A DNA stretch of 64,000 nt, from contig OX328100.1 of the NCBI GenBank assembly GCA_946811185.2, forward strand, positions 18,464,999 through 18,528,998. The letters are read 5' to 3'. Positions 1-11,728 of this stretch are shown here, one piece after another; within the stretch, counting starts at the first letter, position 1, and the number at the start of each line of letters is the position of its first letter. The notes under the pieces are model-generated. The model ran no database searches and was not told the DNA's origin. It saw only the letters and a program-made list of their open reading frames with translations. The DNA is from Hippopus hippopus. Lineage: Eukaryota; Mollusca; Bivalvia; Cardiida; Cardiidae. The position numbers and the translations under genes were made by a program.

Positions 1-205
1 GCTTTTTAACCCTTTACCACACAAATCGAAGTGTTAATGACCCTGAAAGAGAAGGCTTTCAAAAGCAGAGAGAAAAGGACAACATGTTGTCAGCCTATAT
101 TTTCTCCTTTTCCCACAACGTTTCCTAACCTATCAAAGACAGAAATAGTCATTTAAGCTACATTCAATTTGTCTTTTTGCAATGGCTTTAAACTTGGTAC
201 AGTAA
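1..205. repeat. piggyBac-type MITE, family A, partial copy
   Basis: The TTAACCCTTTACCA terminus lies at 6-19, followed by an imperfect hairpin around TTTTCTCCTTTTCCCAC and the TTTGTC...GCAATGGCTTTAAA tail seen in the other family A copies of this window. The right terminus is degenerate. Confidence 0.6.
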
Positions 206-210
206 AAAAA

Positions 211-812
211 CTAGAGGCACTTGAGCGCCTGTATCGCTCCACAGGCCTGATATTTCTATAATGGCGAAAGGAAGTTTTTAACAATTATCATTCAATCCTG
301 CATTTTAGCTCACTGAAGAAACAATTTGGTAGACAACCACCATAGGAACTTACCTGCAAAACAACAATGAAATCCAATGAATAGTTTTAGAGAAGAAATT
401 TTTCAAAGATTTTACTTTATACCATAAAAGGAAAATGAGTCTCCCATAAAAGCCATGTTTTTTGACAGATCTTTTTTTTTAAGGAATTCTGTAAACCTGT
501 ATCTAAGGAACATTCCTGCAAAATAATAATGCTATCCGAATAGCGGTTTGGGAGGAGAAGATTTTTAAAGGTTTTTTACTTTGGTTGCCATGGCAACCAG
601 AATTCTTCATGGAACACAATTATTTGAAGGAATTTGAAAGAGGACCACCAAAGGAACATTCCTGTGAAATTTGGTAAAAATCCAGTCAATAGTTTCTGAG
701 GAGAAGTTTTTTAAAGAAAAAGTTTACGGACGCACGCACGGACGGACGGACGGACGCACGACGGACACAACGCCATGACAATAGCTCGCTGGCCTTCAGC
801 CAGTGGAGCTAA
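211..812 (+). repeat. Bivalve-type repeat ending in CCAGTGGAGCTAAAAA, copy 1
   Basis: It starts with CACTTGAGCGCCTGTATCGC and ends with GGCCTTCAGCCAGTGGAGCT plus an A-run. A short ACGG/ACGC tandem run lies at 725-765. The same ending recurs at 1340-1368, so this is a dispersed element. I know this ending as common in bivalve genomes. No coding capacity is seen. Confidence 0.6.
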
Positions 813-1085
813 AAATTGTCATTTCTTAAAGAGTAAAATTAACGTATCATGCGCTTAATTGGCATTGAGAGAGACATACAGCATAAAAAGTCTGTATGGT
901 AATAAACTTACTTTGCAAACATAACCTCCACCCCGCCCGCCAAACAAAAACAGTCATATTTTTTTTAAATGCAAAGATAATGTCAATGAATACAAGCATG
1001 AAAGGTAAAGTTCTGAAAAAATTTGAGTGATAGAAACCTTACTTTAAATTAAACATTCCATTCATGTGAACATAACTGTTAGCAT
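813..1085. other. No recognisable feature
   Basis: AT-rich sequence with no supported gene or repeat boundary. Confidence 0.4.
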
Positions 1086-1089
1086 CAAA

Positions 1090-1368
1090 ATAAATCAAAG
1101 ATGTTCAATATTTTTCAGTTTTGTTGCCATGGCAACCAGAGTTTTTGAAGGAATCAAATTCTTTCAAAAAATTCTAAAGAGGACCATGGCAGAATCATTT
1201 CTGTGAAGTTTCATCAAATTTGGATGGGTACTTTCAGAGAAGAAGAAGTTTGAAAAAAAAGTTAACGCACGCACGCATGGATGGACGGATGCACTCACGC
1301 ATGGACTGACACACGACGGACACCGGGCCATGACATAAGCCCGCTGGCCTTCAGCCAGTGGAGCTAAA
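1090..1368 (+). repeat. Bivalve-type repeat, copy 2 (3' part)
   Basis: It shares the TTGCCATGGCAACCAGA block, the ACGCACGCA/GGACGGA tract and the CCAGTGGAGCTAAAAA end with the copy at 211-812. It is shorter at its left end. Confidence 0.6.
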
Positions 1369-2085
1369 AATCAAGATGATGAAAAGTAGATCGTGGAAAA
1401 CACGAATACCCATGACACTTAACAAATATTGGTTCGACTTCATCCGATCAGAGTCACTTCAAACTGCTTTGTCATGTTAAATAATGAAATTAAAAAAGTG
1501 AATTTTTACAAATTAAATAAATGATGACCATAGTTTACATTTTTTTATAGGTAATTAATCATTTATTAGTACATTAATGAAACCCCCAACTTTTTCAGAA
1601 AACCCCAAGTTTTTCAAATTTGCTAATCTAGAACGTGACAAAAACCCCTTGTCTGAAAAAGCAGTGGGAACCCTGTGTGTGCCTTGCAAATATGACAACA
1701 CTTTGTTTACATTAGACGATATAAAGAAAGTCGGACAATCAATGAGGAAAATAAAAAAACGGTCTTTTTCGTCCCTGATTTTTCTTCCGTGAGGTCTAGC
1801 GTGTAACCAATATTTGTTGCATGAATTTTAATTCCATAATGTGTTTTATGCAGAAATTTCCTCCAGAGGGTAAAGCGTATGAATACCAATGATAAAGGTT
1901 TTCCTAACAAAAAAAGTTCTGCACCTCTGAAATACAGCAAAGGATGAAGATCTACCTGTGTCCGAGGATCTTTACTTCTCTGTGCAGACAGGAAGGCAAT
2001 AGCCATGAAGTAATCTGTCCATTCTAGATATCCTTCTCTCTTTTTTGACACTTTTTCTCTGTCAATAAAAAACAGAAAAAAGAAA
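1369..2085. other. No recognisable feature
   Basis: Low-complexity AT-rich DNA. Short open frames here have no recognisable motif and no coding character. Confidence 0.4.
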
Positions 2086-2087
2086 AT

Positions 2088-2250
2088 TAACTCTTTATCA
2101 TCCAGTCCCGAATTTTAAAGGCTCTTCTGAAAATGGCTTTTTTCTACCCTTTACATCTAAAATTGCATTATTTGCAACCCATCTAATTTGAAGTCTGCAA
2201 ATACTATCAATTTTGACTGGTCTAAAATTTTGTCAATCGGTACAGAATTT
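2088..2250. repeat. Family A MITE, decayed and internally deleted
   Basis: AACTCTTTATCATCCAGTCCC at the left and GTCTGCAAATACT...GTCTAAAATTTTGTCAATCGGTA at the right match both ends of family A. The central hairpin is missing. Confidence 0.5.
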
Positions 2251-2267
2251 ACTCTTTACAACACAAG

Positions 2268-2372
2268 ATGGTTCTAGATGATTTACAGATGTTTCGGTAA
2301 CAGACGAGTTCCGTAACATAGACTTATAGAGTAAATTGATTGGATGTTTCAGTAACAAAGCAGATATATAGT
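2268..2372 (+). repeat. MITE family C, copy 1
   Basis: This block of about 100 bp contains GATGTTTCGGTAACAGACGA and GATGTTTCAGTAACAAAGCA. An inverted copy of the whole block lies at 13285-13390, which shows it is a dispersed repeat. Confidence 0.55.
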
Positions 2373-2435
2373 GTTTATGTACCATAACGTTCTTTGTATC
2401 TAATGCATGGCTTTGTTTGGTATCCAGTCCTTTTG

Positions 2436-2560
2436 ACACCAGGTCATTTCGACACCTGGTCATTTCGACACTTTTTGGTCATTTCGACCCGTATTTTGGT
2501 CATTTCGACACCCCCCCAAAAAATTTGCAAAAAATGGTCGTTTCGACACCCCTTCATTTC
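2436..2560 (+). repeat. Tandem GGTCATTTCGACAC motif array
   Basis: The motif (G)GTCATTTCGACAC, or a close variant, occurs five times at irregular spacing of about 16-45 bp. Nothing codes here. Confidence 0.7.
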
Positions 2561-2825
2561 CCCTACCCAAATATTAAGAAAAAAAAAAACATGTAATGTT
2601 TTGCACAGTATGTTGTAAAATATTTCAATATTAAATTTTTTTTGCAGTATATAGTGAAAATTACCTCTTTGTCGATGTTTATGTTTACTTATTTTGTTCT
2701 ACCATTGCAGATGGACATTCATCTTGATTGATACATCAGTGGAATAGTATTTGCGGATGTTGGTAAATGAAGATGATGATAGAAATGTGTTATTTGTTAG
2801 TAATAATAGAACTTCGTTATGTTGA
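2561..2825. other. No recognisable feature
   Basis: AT-rich DNA without supported genes or repeats. Confidence 0.4.
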
Positions 2826-2995
2826 ATGATTGATTGATTGTATGGTGTTTAACGCCATTTTCAACATTATTTCAGTTATATCGCAGCGGCCAGTGCACCT
2901 ATCCATGCTTTCCTGGATTCTCTTTTACCAGTACTGCGCACAATTTTCTTTCCAAGCCACTGGCTGCTTTCCCACATAATCATCACTGAAAACCT
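2826..2995 (-). repeat. SINE fragment, GTTTAACGCCA family
   Basis: It has the GATTGATTGATTG tail and a GTGTTTAACGCCATTTTCAAC block. The following TTTCCTGGATTCTCTTTTACC and CTTTCCAAGCCACTGGCTGC match the SINE at 56936-57199. The tRNA-derived head is missing. Confidence 0.6.
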
Positions 2996-3295
2996 CGTTA
3001 TGTACTCTTATGTTCTTTCATGTTGCTTGAACAAATGCTAACTATGAAACAAACTGTTGGTTAGTGGAATTAATTGTTTCTTTGATTTGTTTTAATTTGA
3101 AAATTGTTTTTTGCAAATATTATACCCACTAACTGATTGTTTGCCTTAATCTGTATACTAATTAAAAACAGATAAAAAGTACTGTTAATTAATTTGAGTA
3201 TTTAACAGAGTTCCCGATCACGCAAAATCATGCGTGAAACATGTAGGAATGAAATAAAAATCGTACAAAATTACAAACCTATACGCGAAAGTAGC

Positions 3296-3401
3296 TAATA
3301 CGTGCGCACGTAATAAGTAATACGTGCGCACGCAGTAGCTAATACGTGCGCACGTAATAACTAATACGTGCGCACGTAATATTATTGCGTGCGCACGTAT
3401 T
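3296..3401. repeat. GTGCGCAC palindromic tandem array, left block
   Basis: It consists of repeated units of about 20 bp built on ACGTGCGCACGT joined by AATA/AGTAGCTA linkers. The core is self-complementary and alternates purine and pyrimidine. The array resumes at 4220. Confidence 0.85.
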
Positions 3402-4219
3402 CAGGGGTCAAATTTAACTTTTTTTTCAACTAGCAAAAATTTGCTAGTGACCATTTTTTCTACTAGCCAAAATCTATTTTGTACTAGCAATATTTTAACC
3501 CATTGCCACTCAGTCCAGTGTTTTAACGACTCTGAAATGGGAAACTTATGAAAACATTGTGGCAAAAGGAGAAATTGCTCATAATGAGCAATTTCTCCAT
3601 TTCCCACAATGTTTTCTACATTATTAGAGAATTAAGTTTCCTTTGTACCAATTTTGAAATTGTCGTCTGCAGACGCTTTCAATTTGGGAGAGTCTAAATA
3701 TTGAGTGGGTCTCGTCTGTTTGCTCATACAATATTATAGCTCAGACTCTACACATTCGGCATGGCAAAGAAATATCCTTTGTTTGGACAAACTGTTTGAT
3801 CATTAATTTATATTAAATAAATATTCCGGCGATGTCACGGAATCCGGCCTTTTGCCGAAAAAACTGGATATTTTCCGCTCCATACCCTCTGCGAGGCAAT
3901 GTAGACGTATAAATGATGTCGGAATCGTCTACGCGCTTTAAATATCGGATACATGTGTTTACAATATCGCAACAAGCGTCTCTATGAATACCGGTCACGT
4001 GGTCGGTGATACTCTCAAAGGATAGTTCTACACCGCATACTACAATTCAGTGTACACGAAAAACGACTACATTTATGGATTAATTCAGATTTTTAAGGGG
4101 TAGGTTTGCCCATTTTCCGGCGCACTCGCAAATTATTTCGACTGCTAGAATTTGGCACTCGCATTTTTTCATTTCAGCTCGCATTTTGCGAGTTTGCGAC
4201 CGTTAAATTTGAACCTTGG
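3402..4219. mobile_element. Non-autonomous hAT-like insertion inside the GTGCGCAC array
   Basis: The ends are inverted: CAGGGGTCAAATTTAAC at the left and GTTAAATTTGAACCTTGG at the right. TATT flanks both sides (3398-3401 and 4220-4223). CAGGG-type ends suggest hAT, but the usual 8-bp duplication is not clear because the target is itself repetitive. A family A MITE lies inside (about 3490-3780). No transposase is seen. Confidence 0.6.
3490..3780. repeat. Family A MITE nested in the insertion
   Basis: It reads AACCCATTGCCACTCAGTCC, then a central hairpin around GAGAAATTGCTCATAATGAGC at about 3570, then the GTCGTCTGCAGACGCTTTCA tail. The order matches the other family A copies. Confidence 0.6.
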
Positions 4220-4612
4220 TATTAGCTAATACGTGCGCACGTAATAGTTATTACGTGCGCACGCAGTAGCTAGTATGTGCGCACGCAGTAGCTAATACGT
4301 GCGCACATATTAACTAATACGTGCGCACGTAATAACTATTACGTGTGCACGTAATAATGTCTATCTTCCACTTCCATCTTGAAACAATGGCTTCCGTTCA
4401 TGATTCTGATTGGTGGATTATTACGTGCGCACGTAATATGTAATACGTGCGCACGTATTAGCTACTGCGTGCGCACGCAGTAGCTATTACGTGCGCACGT
4501 ATTAGTTATTACATGTGCATGTATTAGCTACTGCGTGCGCACGTAATACTACTGCGTGCACACGTATTACTTATTACGTGCACACATATTAGCTACTGCG
4601 TGCGCACGTAGT
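4220..4612. repeat. GTGCGCAC palindromic tandem array, right block
   Basis: It has the same ACGTGCGCACGTAATA units as 3296-3401, with variants such as ACATGTGCATGT. A unique segment of about 80 bp (4345-4420) interrupts it. Confidence 0.85.
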
Positions 4613-5610
4613 ATAAAATATATCTTCCATGTCACTTTTGTGCCACCGTACCTTTCTTTAACACAGTCTATGAAAAAGCGTTTTGTTGACGTCAATGCCT
4701 TTCGTGACTCGTCTGTAAACTAATATTGGGTCATGGCTCAGGGATGTTGTACTTTGGAAGCTTTTGGATTTCAGAATTCGGGTGTCCGTAAGCAAGCAAG
4801 GTATGCTAGTCGTAGAACCATTTAAAATGTAGAAAACAGAATTCATATTGAGTACAGTAGTCATCAGCCAGACTTCGGCATTGACTCTGTTGTACAAAGC
4901 ATGAAAAGGCATGTGAAAAGATGAGCATAAAGACTACTAGTTAAGACGTTGCCAAACCATTCTTTTACTTTAAGTTACATGTAAAAATGTACATTCACTT
5001 AGTAGATCTACATGATTTTTCTTCACCTGAAAGAGAAAGGGGCATTTAAGAAAATGATTTAGAGCTGTAGGCATAGATCTACACGATAGTTTTTCTAAAT
5101 TTGTACCCCCATTTTTTTTCTTATACCCCTATTTTTCAATTGCAGGGGATACAAAACCCCGTAATAAAAATTTCAGTGGGAACACTGATTTAAAGAGTTA
5201 TATGGATAGGGGTATCCAAAGAAGTATTTAGAGCAGATGAAATTGTATGTGCAGTTGGAAATAAGTAGGCTACTTAAATATGAAGTGACAAGAATTTGTT
5301 AAGTCATTTTGTGTTAGTATATAATTGAAGATTATAAATAAACGGGAGTTTTTAAAGGAAGTGGTTCATTGTTTTATTGTTCTGGAATGGCAGATAATTG
5401 TGTTAAATGTGGGGGTGTGGTCAGGAGGAGACAACAGGTTTCGTGCAATACATGTAAAAGATGGCAGTATCGAACATGTGACACAGGATAGTCAAATTAT
5501 TTTGTATAAATTTTACTTTTTTCCCCTCTACTGAAATAAAACTACAAAAATCAATATCTGACCACACGAACCATACTGTCCGATCTTTCATCTACTGCAA
5601 ACTTAATCTT
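4613..5610. other. No recognisable feature
   Basis: AT-rich DNA. Small open frames on both strands lack motifs. Confidence 0.4.
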
Positions 5611-5614
5611 TCTA

Positions 5615-5795
5615 ACCCATTACCACTTAATCCCAAGTTGTAATGAACCTCATGTACAAGCCTTTTGAAAAAATCCTAAAAACAACCACCATTTTCCTTT
5701 TCACACAATGTTTTCAACCATATCGAAGAAAAGCTCCATCACATTGAATCACACTGAATTTGTTGTCTGCAAATGCTTTCAAGTAGCACACGCAC
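5615..5795. repeat. Family A MITE, degraded
   Basis: AACCCATTACCACTTAATCCC at the left, TTTTCCTTTTCACACAATG in the middle and TTGTCTGCAAATGCTTTCAA at the right match family A. Confidence 0.55.
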
Positions 5796-5904
5796 AAGCC
5801 GTTGTTGTGATCGAGTCCAAATTTTTGTTGTTTGTTGAAGTCACGTAGACAATCAACCATCATCATGGTTTCAATGGAAAAGCTTGGCTTACCATTATTT
5901 AAAT

Positions 5905-6122
5905 CGAGTTTACCCCCTTATCCCACTGAGAAAGTGATGAGTAATTTGTAAACTAAAAGTAAAATCCCAAATATTGATATTTCAAAAGTATTTTTGGGAT
6001 AAGATATTTCCTTATCAGTCAGTGTAGATTCAATATCAGACCGCATGTTTTGTGCAGTCTAATCTTCATTTACACTGCCTGCAAAAGGTCAGAAACTCAC
6101 GCTTAGCAGCCTAAGGATTAAT
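5905..6122. repeat. MITE family B, copy 1
   Basis: It contains CCCCCTTATCCCACTGAGAA, the CAGACCGCATGTTTTGTGCA hairpin and a CAGCCTAAGGATTAA end. The order is the same as in the better copy at 6145-6351. Confidence 0.55.
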
Positions 6123-6144
6123 TGCCCCCATTTGAGAGCACAAG

Positions 6145-6351
6145 TTAACCCTTATCCTGCTTAATAAGTGAAATGAAAGATTCAAACCGACATTACAAGC
6201 TCTGTTTCTGTTTCAAAGGTATTTTTTGAGGAATGACTTCTCCACAAGGAAAAGTGTAGATTCAAGAGCAGACTGCACATTCTGTGCAGTCTGATCTTGA
6301 TCTACATTGTCCACAAAGGGTCAGTGACAGGCGTTTAGCACTAAGGGTTAA
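6145..6351. repeat. MITE family B, copy 2, TTAA-flanked
   Basis: TTAACCCTTATCC begins it and CTAAGGGTTAA ends it. A hairpin CAGACTGCACATTCTGTGCA lies near 6270. TTAA plus CCCTT termini fit piggyBac-type target sites. No coding capacity is seen. Confidence 0.65.
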
Positions 6352-6661
6352 AGTCTGTAGATATACAATGGTATACACCAAGAATATAGGTTACATGTAA
6401 TTTAAATGAAACTTTAACTGAATGTCATTTTTCATTGATATGTCCGTCATGTAGACAGAAGAAAAAATAAATCACACGTTGCAACAAAACATGACAAAGT
6501 GTAAAAAAAGTTATGCAACAACAGCTCGCGGCTGGTGAGAATCGAGATCAGAATTCACTCAACGTGCTTTCTGATTCCGAATCAACGCCAGCCGTTATAG
6601 AGGCTAGTTGAAATTTTTCAAAACATACAAAAAGCAGCCAATTTATTTTATTCTTTGACAG
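6352..6661. other. No recognisable feature
   Basis: Only AT-rich DNA between two elements. Confidence 0.35.
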
Positions 6662-6664
6662 TAA

Positions 6665-8036
6665 AGCCTGTCTCACACAGAACACACGGCTTATACGGTT
6701 GGCCACCCGTGTAAACCGTACATACAACCGAACCAACCGTGGCCTTATCCGAGTTACACTCGGGCCATTCGAGTGTATCCGTGAAAGCCGTGTATGATTT
6801 TTAAAACTTTTAAAAAACTGGCACGGGTGCCATGTCCGTGTATGATCGTATTAGCGATCGTACAAGACCGTGAGAGACCGTGTGAGACCGTACGAGACCG
6901 TATATACAACCGCACATGAAGTCCACTCCACGAGTCAGCTCAACCGTGTCAGTATCGTATATAAATCGTATGGAATCGTGTGAAACCGTTCCCAAGTCCT
7001 ACATCCAACACCCGGATTAACACTCGAATGTCACACGATCACCGTACGATTCACACGAGTGTACACACGGTTTTATACGATCGCCATACGACCAATACGG
7101 TTTCATACGATCGCCATACGACCAATACGGTTCAAGTACGAATTATACATGGTCAAGTACGACCAGACACGGTCTCTACGTCTGTACAAAGCTCGTGTAT
7201 GATCATACAGCACTCGAACACAACAGAAAACAGAACCACCTGCTGCCACCTTGAAACAACAGAGTACTTGCTACATAATGCCTCCAAAGAAGAAGAAGTT
7301 CCCCAAAAGAATCCCCACCATGGAAGATTCTCCCAGCGAGAATACAAAAAGGGCCACCAAGGCCCTCCGACTACTTCAACCTGTTGACCCTGTCGACCCT
7401 GATGAGCTGGAGGACCCGCTGGCACTACCTGACGAGATACCCAGAGATTCATTCTCGGATGCCAGCTCCATGGGCCCTCCAGGAACTGCCGCACCCACGA
7501 AAAAAAGGTACATTTTACATAATCTCAATGTCTATCAGTCTTATCATGATTTCTAATTCCCTTATTCTGTCATCTGCCATTTTTATAACTTCTCTGTTGA
7601 AAGTTCGAAAATTTATGAAGCCAAGCCATCAAAACGAGTCAATTTATATCAGAACATACACGAATGTGTGATAATTCGAGCATAACTCGAACAAAAGTCG
7701 GTGGGACCGTATGTAAACCCTGTAAATGTCCAGTTAATCGAGTAAAAGTCGTGTTTAATCGTACTAGGCCGTAACAGACCGTACTAGACCGTACTTGGAA
7801 CCGTACAACAATCATATGAAAATCGTTTGCAAATCGTGTTCAAACCGTGACAAACCTTGCTTGACCGAGTATATCCGTGCTTTGTTCGTACATACTCGTG
7901 CTACATTCGAGTCTAAATCGTACCAACTCATCCCCAGGCACGGTTGGAGCTCAATACTCGTACCAGTCAACCCGTGTATAACCGAGTATACCGTATTGGA
8001 ACCGTGTGCCCAACCGTGTTCTGTGTGAGACAGGCT
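6665..8036. mobile_element. PIF/Harbinger-like non-autonomous element rich in CCGT/CGTA motifs
   Basis: It starts with AGCCTGTCTCACACAGAACA and ends with the inverted TGTTCTGTGTGAGACAGGCT. Both ends are flanked by TAA (6662-6664 and 8037-8039), the 3-bp TNA-type target of Harbinger elements. Dozens of ACCGTGT, ATCGTATG and ACCGTAC motifs fill both arms, leaving only about 7220-7680 free of them. No transposase is seen; a candidate short exon lies inside (7278-7507). Confidence 0.7.
7278..7507 (+). CDS. Possible captured exon inside the Harbinger-like element
   Basis: An ATG opens a 76-residue frame that starts MPPKKKKFPKRIP. It is basic at first and then acidic and proline-rich (DPVDPDELEDP). 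At 7507 the frame meets AAG|GTACAT, which could be a splice donor; if it is not spliced, the frame runs on to 7556. This is the only part of the element free of the CCGT/CGTA motif, so it could be a captured host exon or the first exon of an element protein such as the Harbinger Myb-like partner. I do not recognise the family. The coding call is weak because no second exon is identified. Confidence 0.25.
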
Positions 8037-8039
8037 TAA

Positions 8040-8712
8040 GTTTGACTCATCGAAAATGACTGCCTTTTACATATTTTTCAGGTCTTATGGATCGTGGTCT
8101 GCAGTCATATCTTGACTCTACACTGTTCCGCAGGTCTGATTTTATAAATGTAAATTAAGCTTCGTAAAGTGTCTGAATTACCCGAACTTGCTCTAGCAGC
8201 TTTTTTTTTTTTCACGGTTTTCATGGATGTTGCACAACGTTTTCTTTTTATACCTAAACCCAAATAAAGCAGTCATTTCGTAAAACCTTCATCACGGTCG
8301 AACGACATACAATCAGAATTTTTGAAACAATAGACTCATTCTCAAAAAACATGACCATTCAATGTCACTATACTTTTAATGAAAAATAAAAAAGATTCGT
8401 GACCACCAGGGGATTATGGTAAGCGAAATTACCAACTACTACATGCAAAGACAAAATTCAGAAGTATTTTGCCCTTCCCGATGCTGTCCAATCAACACCC
8501 ATGCACATTATTTGTAGCTTGGTCACTGAAATCGCCATGTTGCCAAGAATTAATCATTATTGATGTAGACAAATGCTCCCAATTAAAACAAGTATTTCGT
8601 GGTAAACAACACTTTTATGCAAAATTTCGATGGAAGCCTTGCTACATTTAACAAAAAATCTGACATAATATGAGGAACGCCAAAATGATACTGAGACTCA
8701 GTTGTGACGCCA
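8040..8712. other. No recognisable feature
   Basis: AT-rich DNA. A 60-residue frame at 8469-8651 lacks coding features. Confidence 0.35.
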
Positions 8713-8714
8713 AT

Positions 8715-10295
8715 TCTCTGTAATCAACGGGACAATCTAAATAAGTCCCCCAGATTCGGTAGAAGAATCCAATTTTGTTCCATTTGATATAACAGATAGC
8801 TCCCTTAAAGACTTGTATTTAACACTATTACCATTTTTTAAACACACTGCACCTTGTAAGATGGGAAAAAGACGAAGAAGTCACTTTAGTTGAACCGTAA
8901 TAATTATGTAGTAATCAACGAGTCCTGTTAAAGATTCCGAATGAAATTAGTGCATCTAACTATGAAATATAAATGAATGCATATTCGAGACTAGAACTGA
9001 CATGCGGGATATGTGCAAAGTGATTCTGTTGGCCAATACACTCGACCTTTTCAAAATATAGTGAAAAAGCTGATTCACACTTGTAAAAAGTAATCAACGA
9101 GTCGTAATCAACGAGCCCTTGACATCAATCATGTCAAAATCATGATAGCGAAATCATGTAATTCAACATTATTTATCTTCGGTTGAATTTCAGTTGTTAA
9201 AATCCCTTTGATTTCAGTGAATGTTTTGTACGGTTATGGCGTAATTATCCTGATTCTAAGGTTACGTTTCGGAAACTATGGTGTCTTTCTAAAAGGGTCT
9301 TGTTGACTGCATATTGCATATTATTCTGTTGTAATTTATATTTTAGCCATGCTCTGTGAAAAGGGGTTTGATGCATTTACTAAAAGTATCGACCCATGTT
9401 AGTCTGCGCAGTTGTCACAGGCTGACCAGTGTGGAAACAATTTGCTTTTTTACAAACTTTCTACAGTCAAGTATCACTCTACCTCATGATTTGACAAAAT
9501 GGATTTGATGGATATGAACATTATACAATATCATGACTTAATTGATTTAACACATTGCGGAGATGCATAAAACCCCCTTTGCCAAACATGGCTCATTTAA
9601 ATTGATACCAAGCATGTAATTATTCAATTTTTTTTTTTCTTCAGTTCTTAGAAATGATTGTCATAAATCAGACCTTTGTCGATGTTTGCGGGGGCAGGAG
9701 GAGTGTCTACGGTGAATTTAAGTGGTGGGCAGGGGGAGTGTCTATGGTGAATTTAAGTGGTGTATTTCTTTTTTATTAACAACATATTCCATATACTCTA
9801 GGATCAATATTCCTTCGTCAATAATAATCAAAATGTATAAAGATAACACTTCAAAGATTTACTATAAGGTGTCTGACAGTGGTGAAAACATGATATTTTA
9901 GCAGTGGAAAAAGGTGAAGCTGTGAAATGATATAGAGATGCAGAAAAATGATGTCAGTGGATCCAGTGATGATCGTATTTGAACAAAAAATGGAACTGAG
10001 TCGAAATTTCACAGTTTCAGATAAGTTATGAAAAGTTACTGATTAAAAGATTTTTACAAATGTTCATAACGTTAACACTCTAAGTGTAATAAACGGGACA
10101 AAGGATTAAAGTCAACAAATATGATCCTTGTTCACTCTTCATAGCTGTATGTCAAAATGGTTTTTGGTTGTTAACTCAGTTAGATTTCCTCATAAATTCA
10201 GGTAAATTGCATTGAATTAGCATTCATTTAGGTTTTTATAGACACTCTAATAGACGGGACAATCACTAGTAATAAACGGGACAGTGGGAAAAGTT
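8715..10295 (+). repeat. Region with dispersed TAATCAACGGGAC motifs
   Basis: The motif or a close variant (TAATCAACGAGTC, TAATAAACGGGAC, TAATAGACGGGAC) occurs near 8720, 8911, 9092, 9104, 10087, 10248 and 10270, always on the same strand. The layout resembles the subterminal motif arrays of the other elements here. I could not define termini. A family D MITE is nested at 9346-9606. Confidence 0.45.
9346..9606. repeat. MITE family D, copy 1
   Basis: It begins GCCATGCTCTGTGAAAAGGG and ends CCTTTGCCAAACATGGCTCA, which are inverted ends. It has an internal GTCTGCGCAGTTGTCACAGG block. Other copies lie at 17664-17935, 33575-33840 and 59470-59672. Confidence 0.6.
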
Positions 10296-10299
10296 CTAA

Positions 10300-11130
10300 T
10301 ATTATTTTAAGTATTCAATCGAGGATGAAAAAATTTTGGCTATAATGAGTAAACATGTTTACTGTATGAAAGCATATGATTCTTTAAAATTATTTCACCT
10401 TTGACATATTTTATGAAAAAGAATAGATAGTTTACAAGCATATACTACATCATTTTCATAGAAATATATTTTTCAAGCCCAGCATAGTGCATACTTTTCT
10501 TGGTAACAAAAATTATACATGTTATATACCAGTCCACGTGAAATTTTATCAAAATTACGACAAAAACTTTCAAAATTGTCCAAAGCTAATTAAGCTTGGA
10601 AAGCGTCATCTATTCTGCGCAACGGTAGTTCTTAAAATCATGCAGAGTTGATAAGGCATGTATACACACAAACATAGACTAAAATTCCTAAAAATAAGTT
10701 CAAGGCTGGTGAAATTCAAAATTCGGTAGCTTTTAACATGGAACTACCTGGCAAAATGAAGCAAAGCAGTAAAATTCGATATAAAAAAAAAATTCCGGAT
10801 TTTTATATGCCCGATGGTCATGTTTTGTGAGAATGAGTCAATGATGTTTATCTCAGCTTAATTTACTATGATTTTAACCCTGAGAGCGTCCGATGTCCAT
10901 TTTATAAACCTAGATGTTTGGAATACTGAAAATTCAACGGGTACAAGATTAAGGCATGGGTATATATTCATCACTTGAAATATGGTTGGAAATGGAAAAA
11001 TAATAGGAAAAAAGTGTGGATAGCCAAGTACTGAAAAAAAAAAAAAAAAAAATGTGTGGATTGATTATCTGTCAAGGGAAAAAGGGTGGAAAGTGCAAAA
11101 TTAAAGGTTTGAAGAAAAGAAAGCCACGTA
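10300..11130. other. No recognisable feature
   Basis: AT-rich DNA with an A-run at about 11034-11051. No gene is supported. Confidence 0.4.
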
Positions 11131-11426
11131 GTGGCAGGGCTGAAAAATAGCGCTGGTCTGAGGTCCGGAACCTACTGAAATGGAGATTGGACCTGTGGAA
11201 AAAAAACAAGGTGAGGGTCCGACGGACCTGTCAAAATTGAGGTCGAACTTGTTCAGTCTTCAAAGTAAAGAGTCCAATGCGCGAAGATGAATTCAGAATT
11301 ACTTAAATTCAGAATAATCATTCTAATGATAATTGAGGTCTGCTTGTTTAGGAAAATCTTCTTGTAAAAGTGAACTACTTTGAAAATTTTAAGTCATTAT
11401 AATGTCAACATTTCCCCGGTTCCCAA

Positions 11427-11728
11427 TTTGTCTACCTTCAATAAACGGATACATGTGGTGAAGCCAGCTAAAATCTACGAGTGATATATTCTTTGTCTTC
11501 TGCTAAAAGTTTACGACAAAAAGTTTTTTCAAACTTGGGTTTTCATCAAATATCAAACAGAAAACTCCGTAAGAAAATTTGTCTACCTTCAATAAACGGA
11601 TATATGTGGTGAAGCAAGGTAAAATCTACGAGTGATATATTCTTTGTCTTCTGCTAAAAGTTTACGACAAAAAGTTTTTTCAAACTTGGGTTTTCATCAA
11701 ATATCAAACAGAAAACTCTGTAAGAAAA
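11427..11728 (+). repeat. 151-bp tandem duplication
   Basis: The block from TTGTCTACCTTCAATAAACG to about AGAAAACTCCGTAAGAAAAT occurs twice in a row with period 151 and only a few differences, so the duplication is recent. Confidence 0.85.

Noticed and set aside
1577..1792. 71-residue plus-strand frame
   Set aside because: No motif, no splice or promoter context, in AT-rich repeat-bearing DNA.
3296..4612. CRISPR-like array
   Set aside because: The units are palindromic satellite repeats without unique spacers, and this is animal DNA.
7153..7494. 113-residue minus-strand frame
   Set aside because: It is antisense to the exon-like core and rich in Trp and Gly because of the complementary proline-rich codons.
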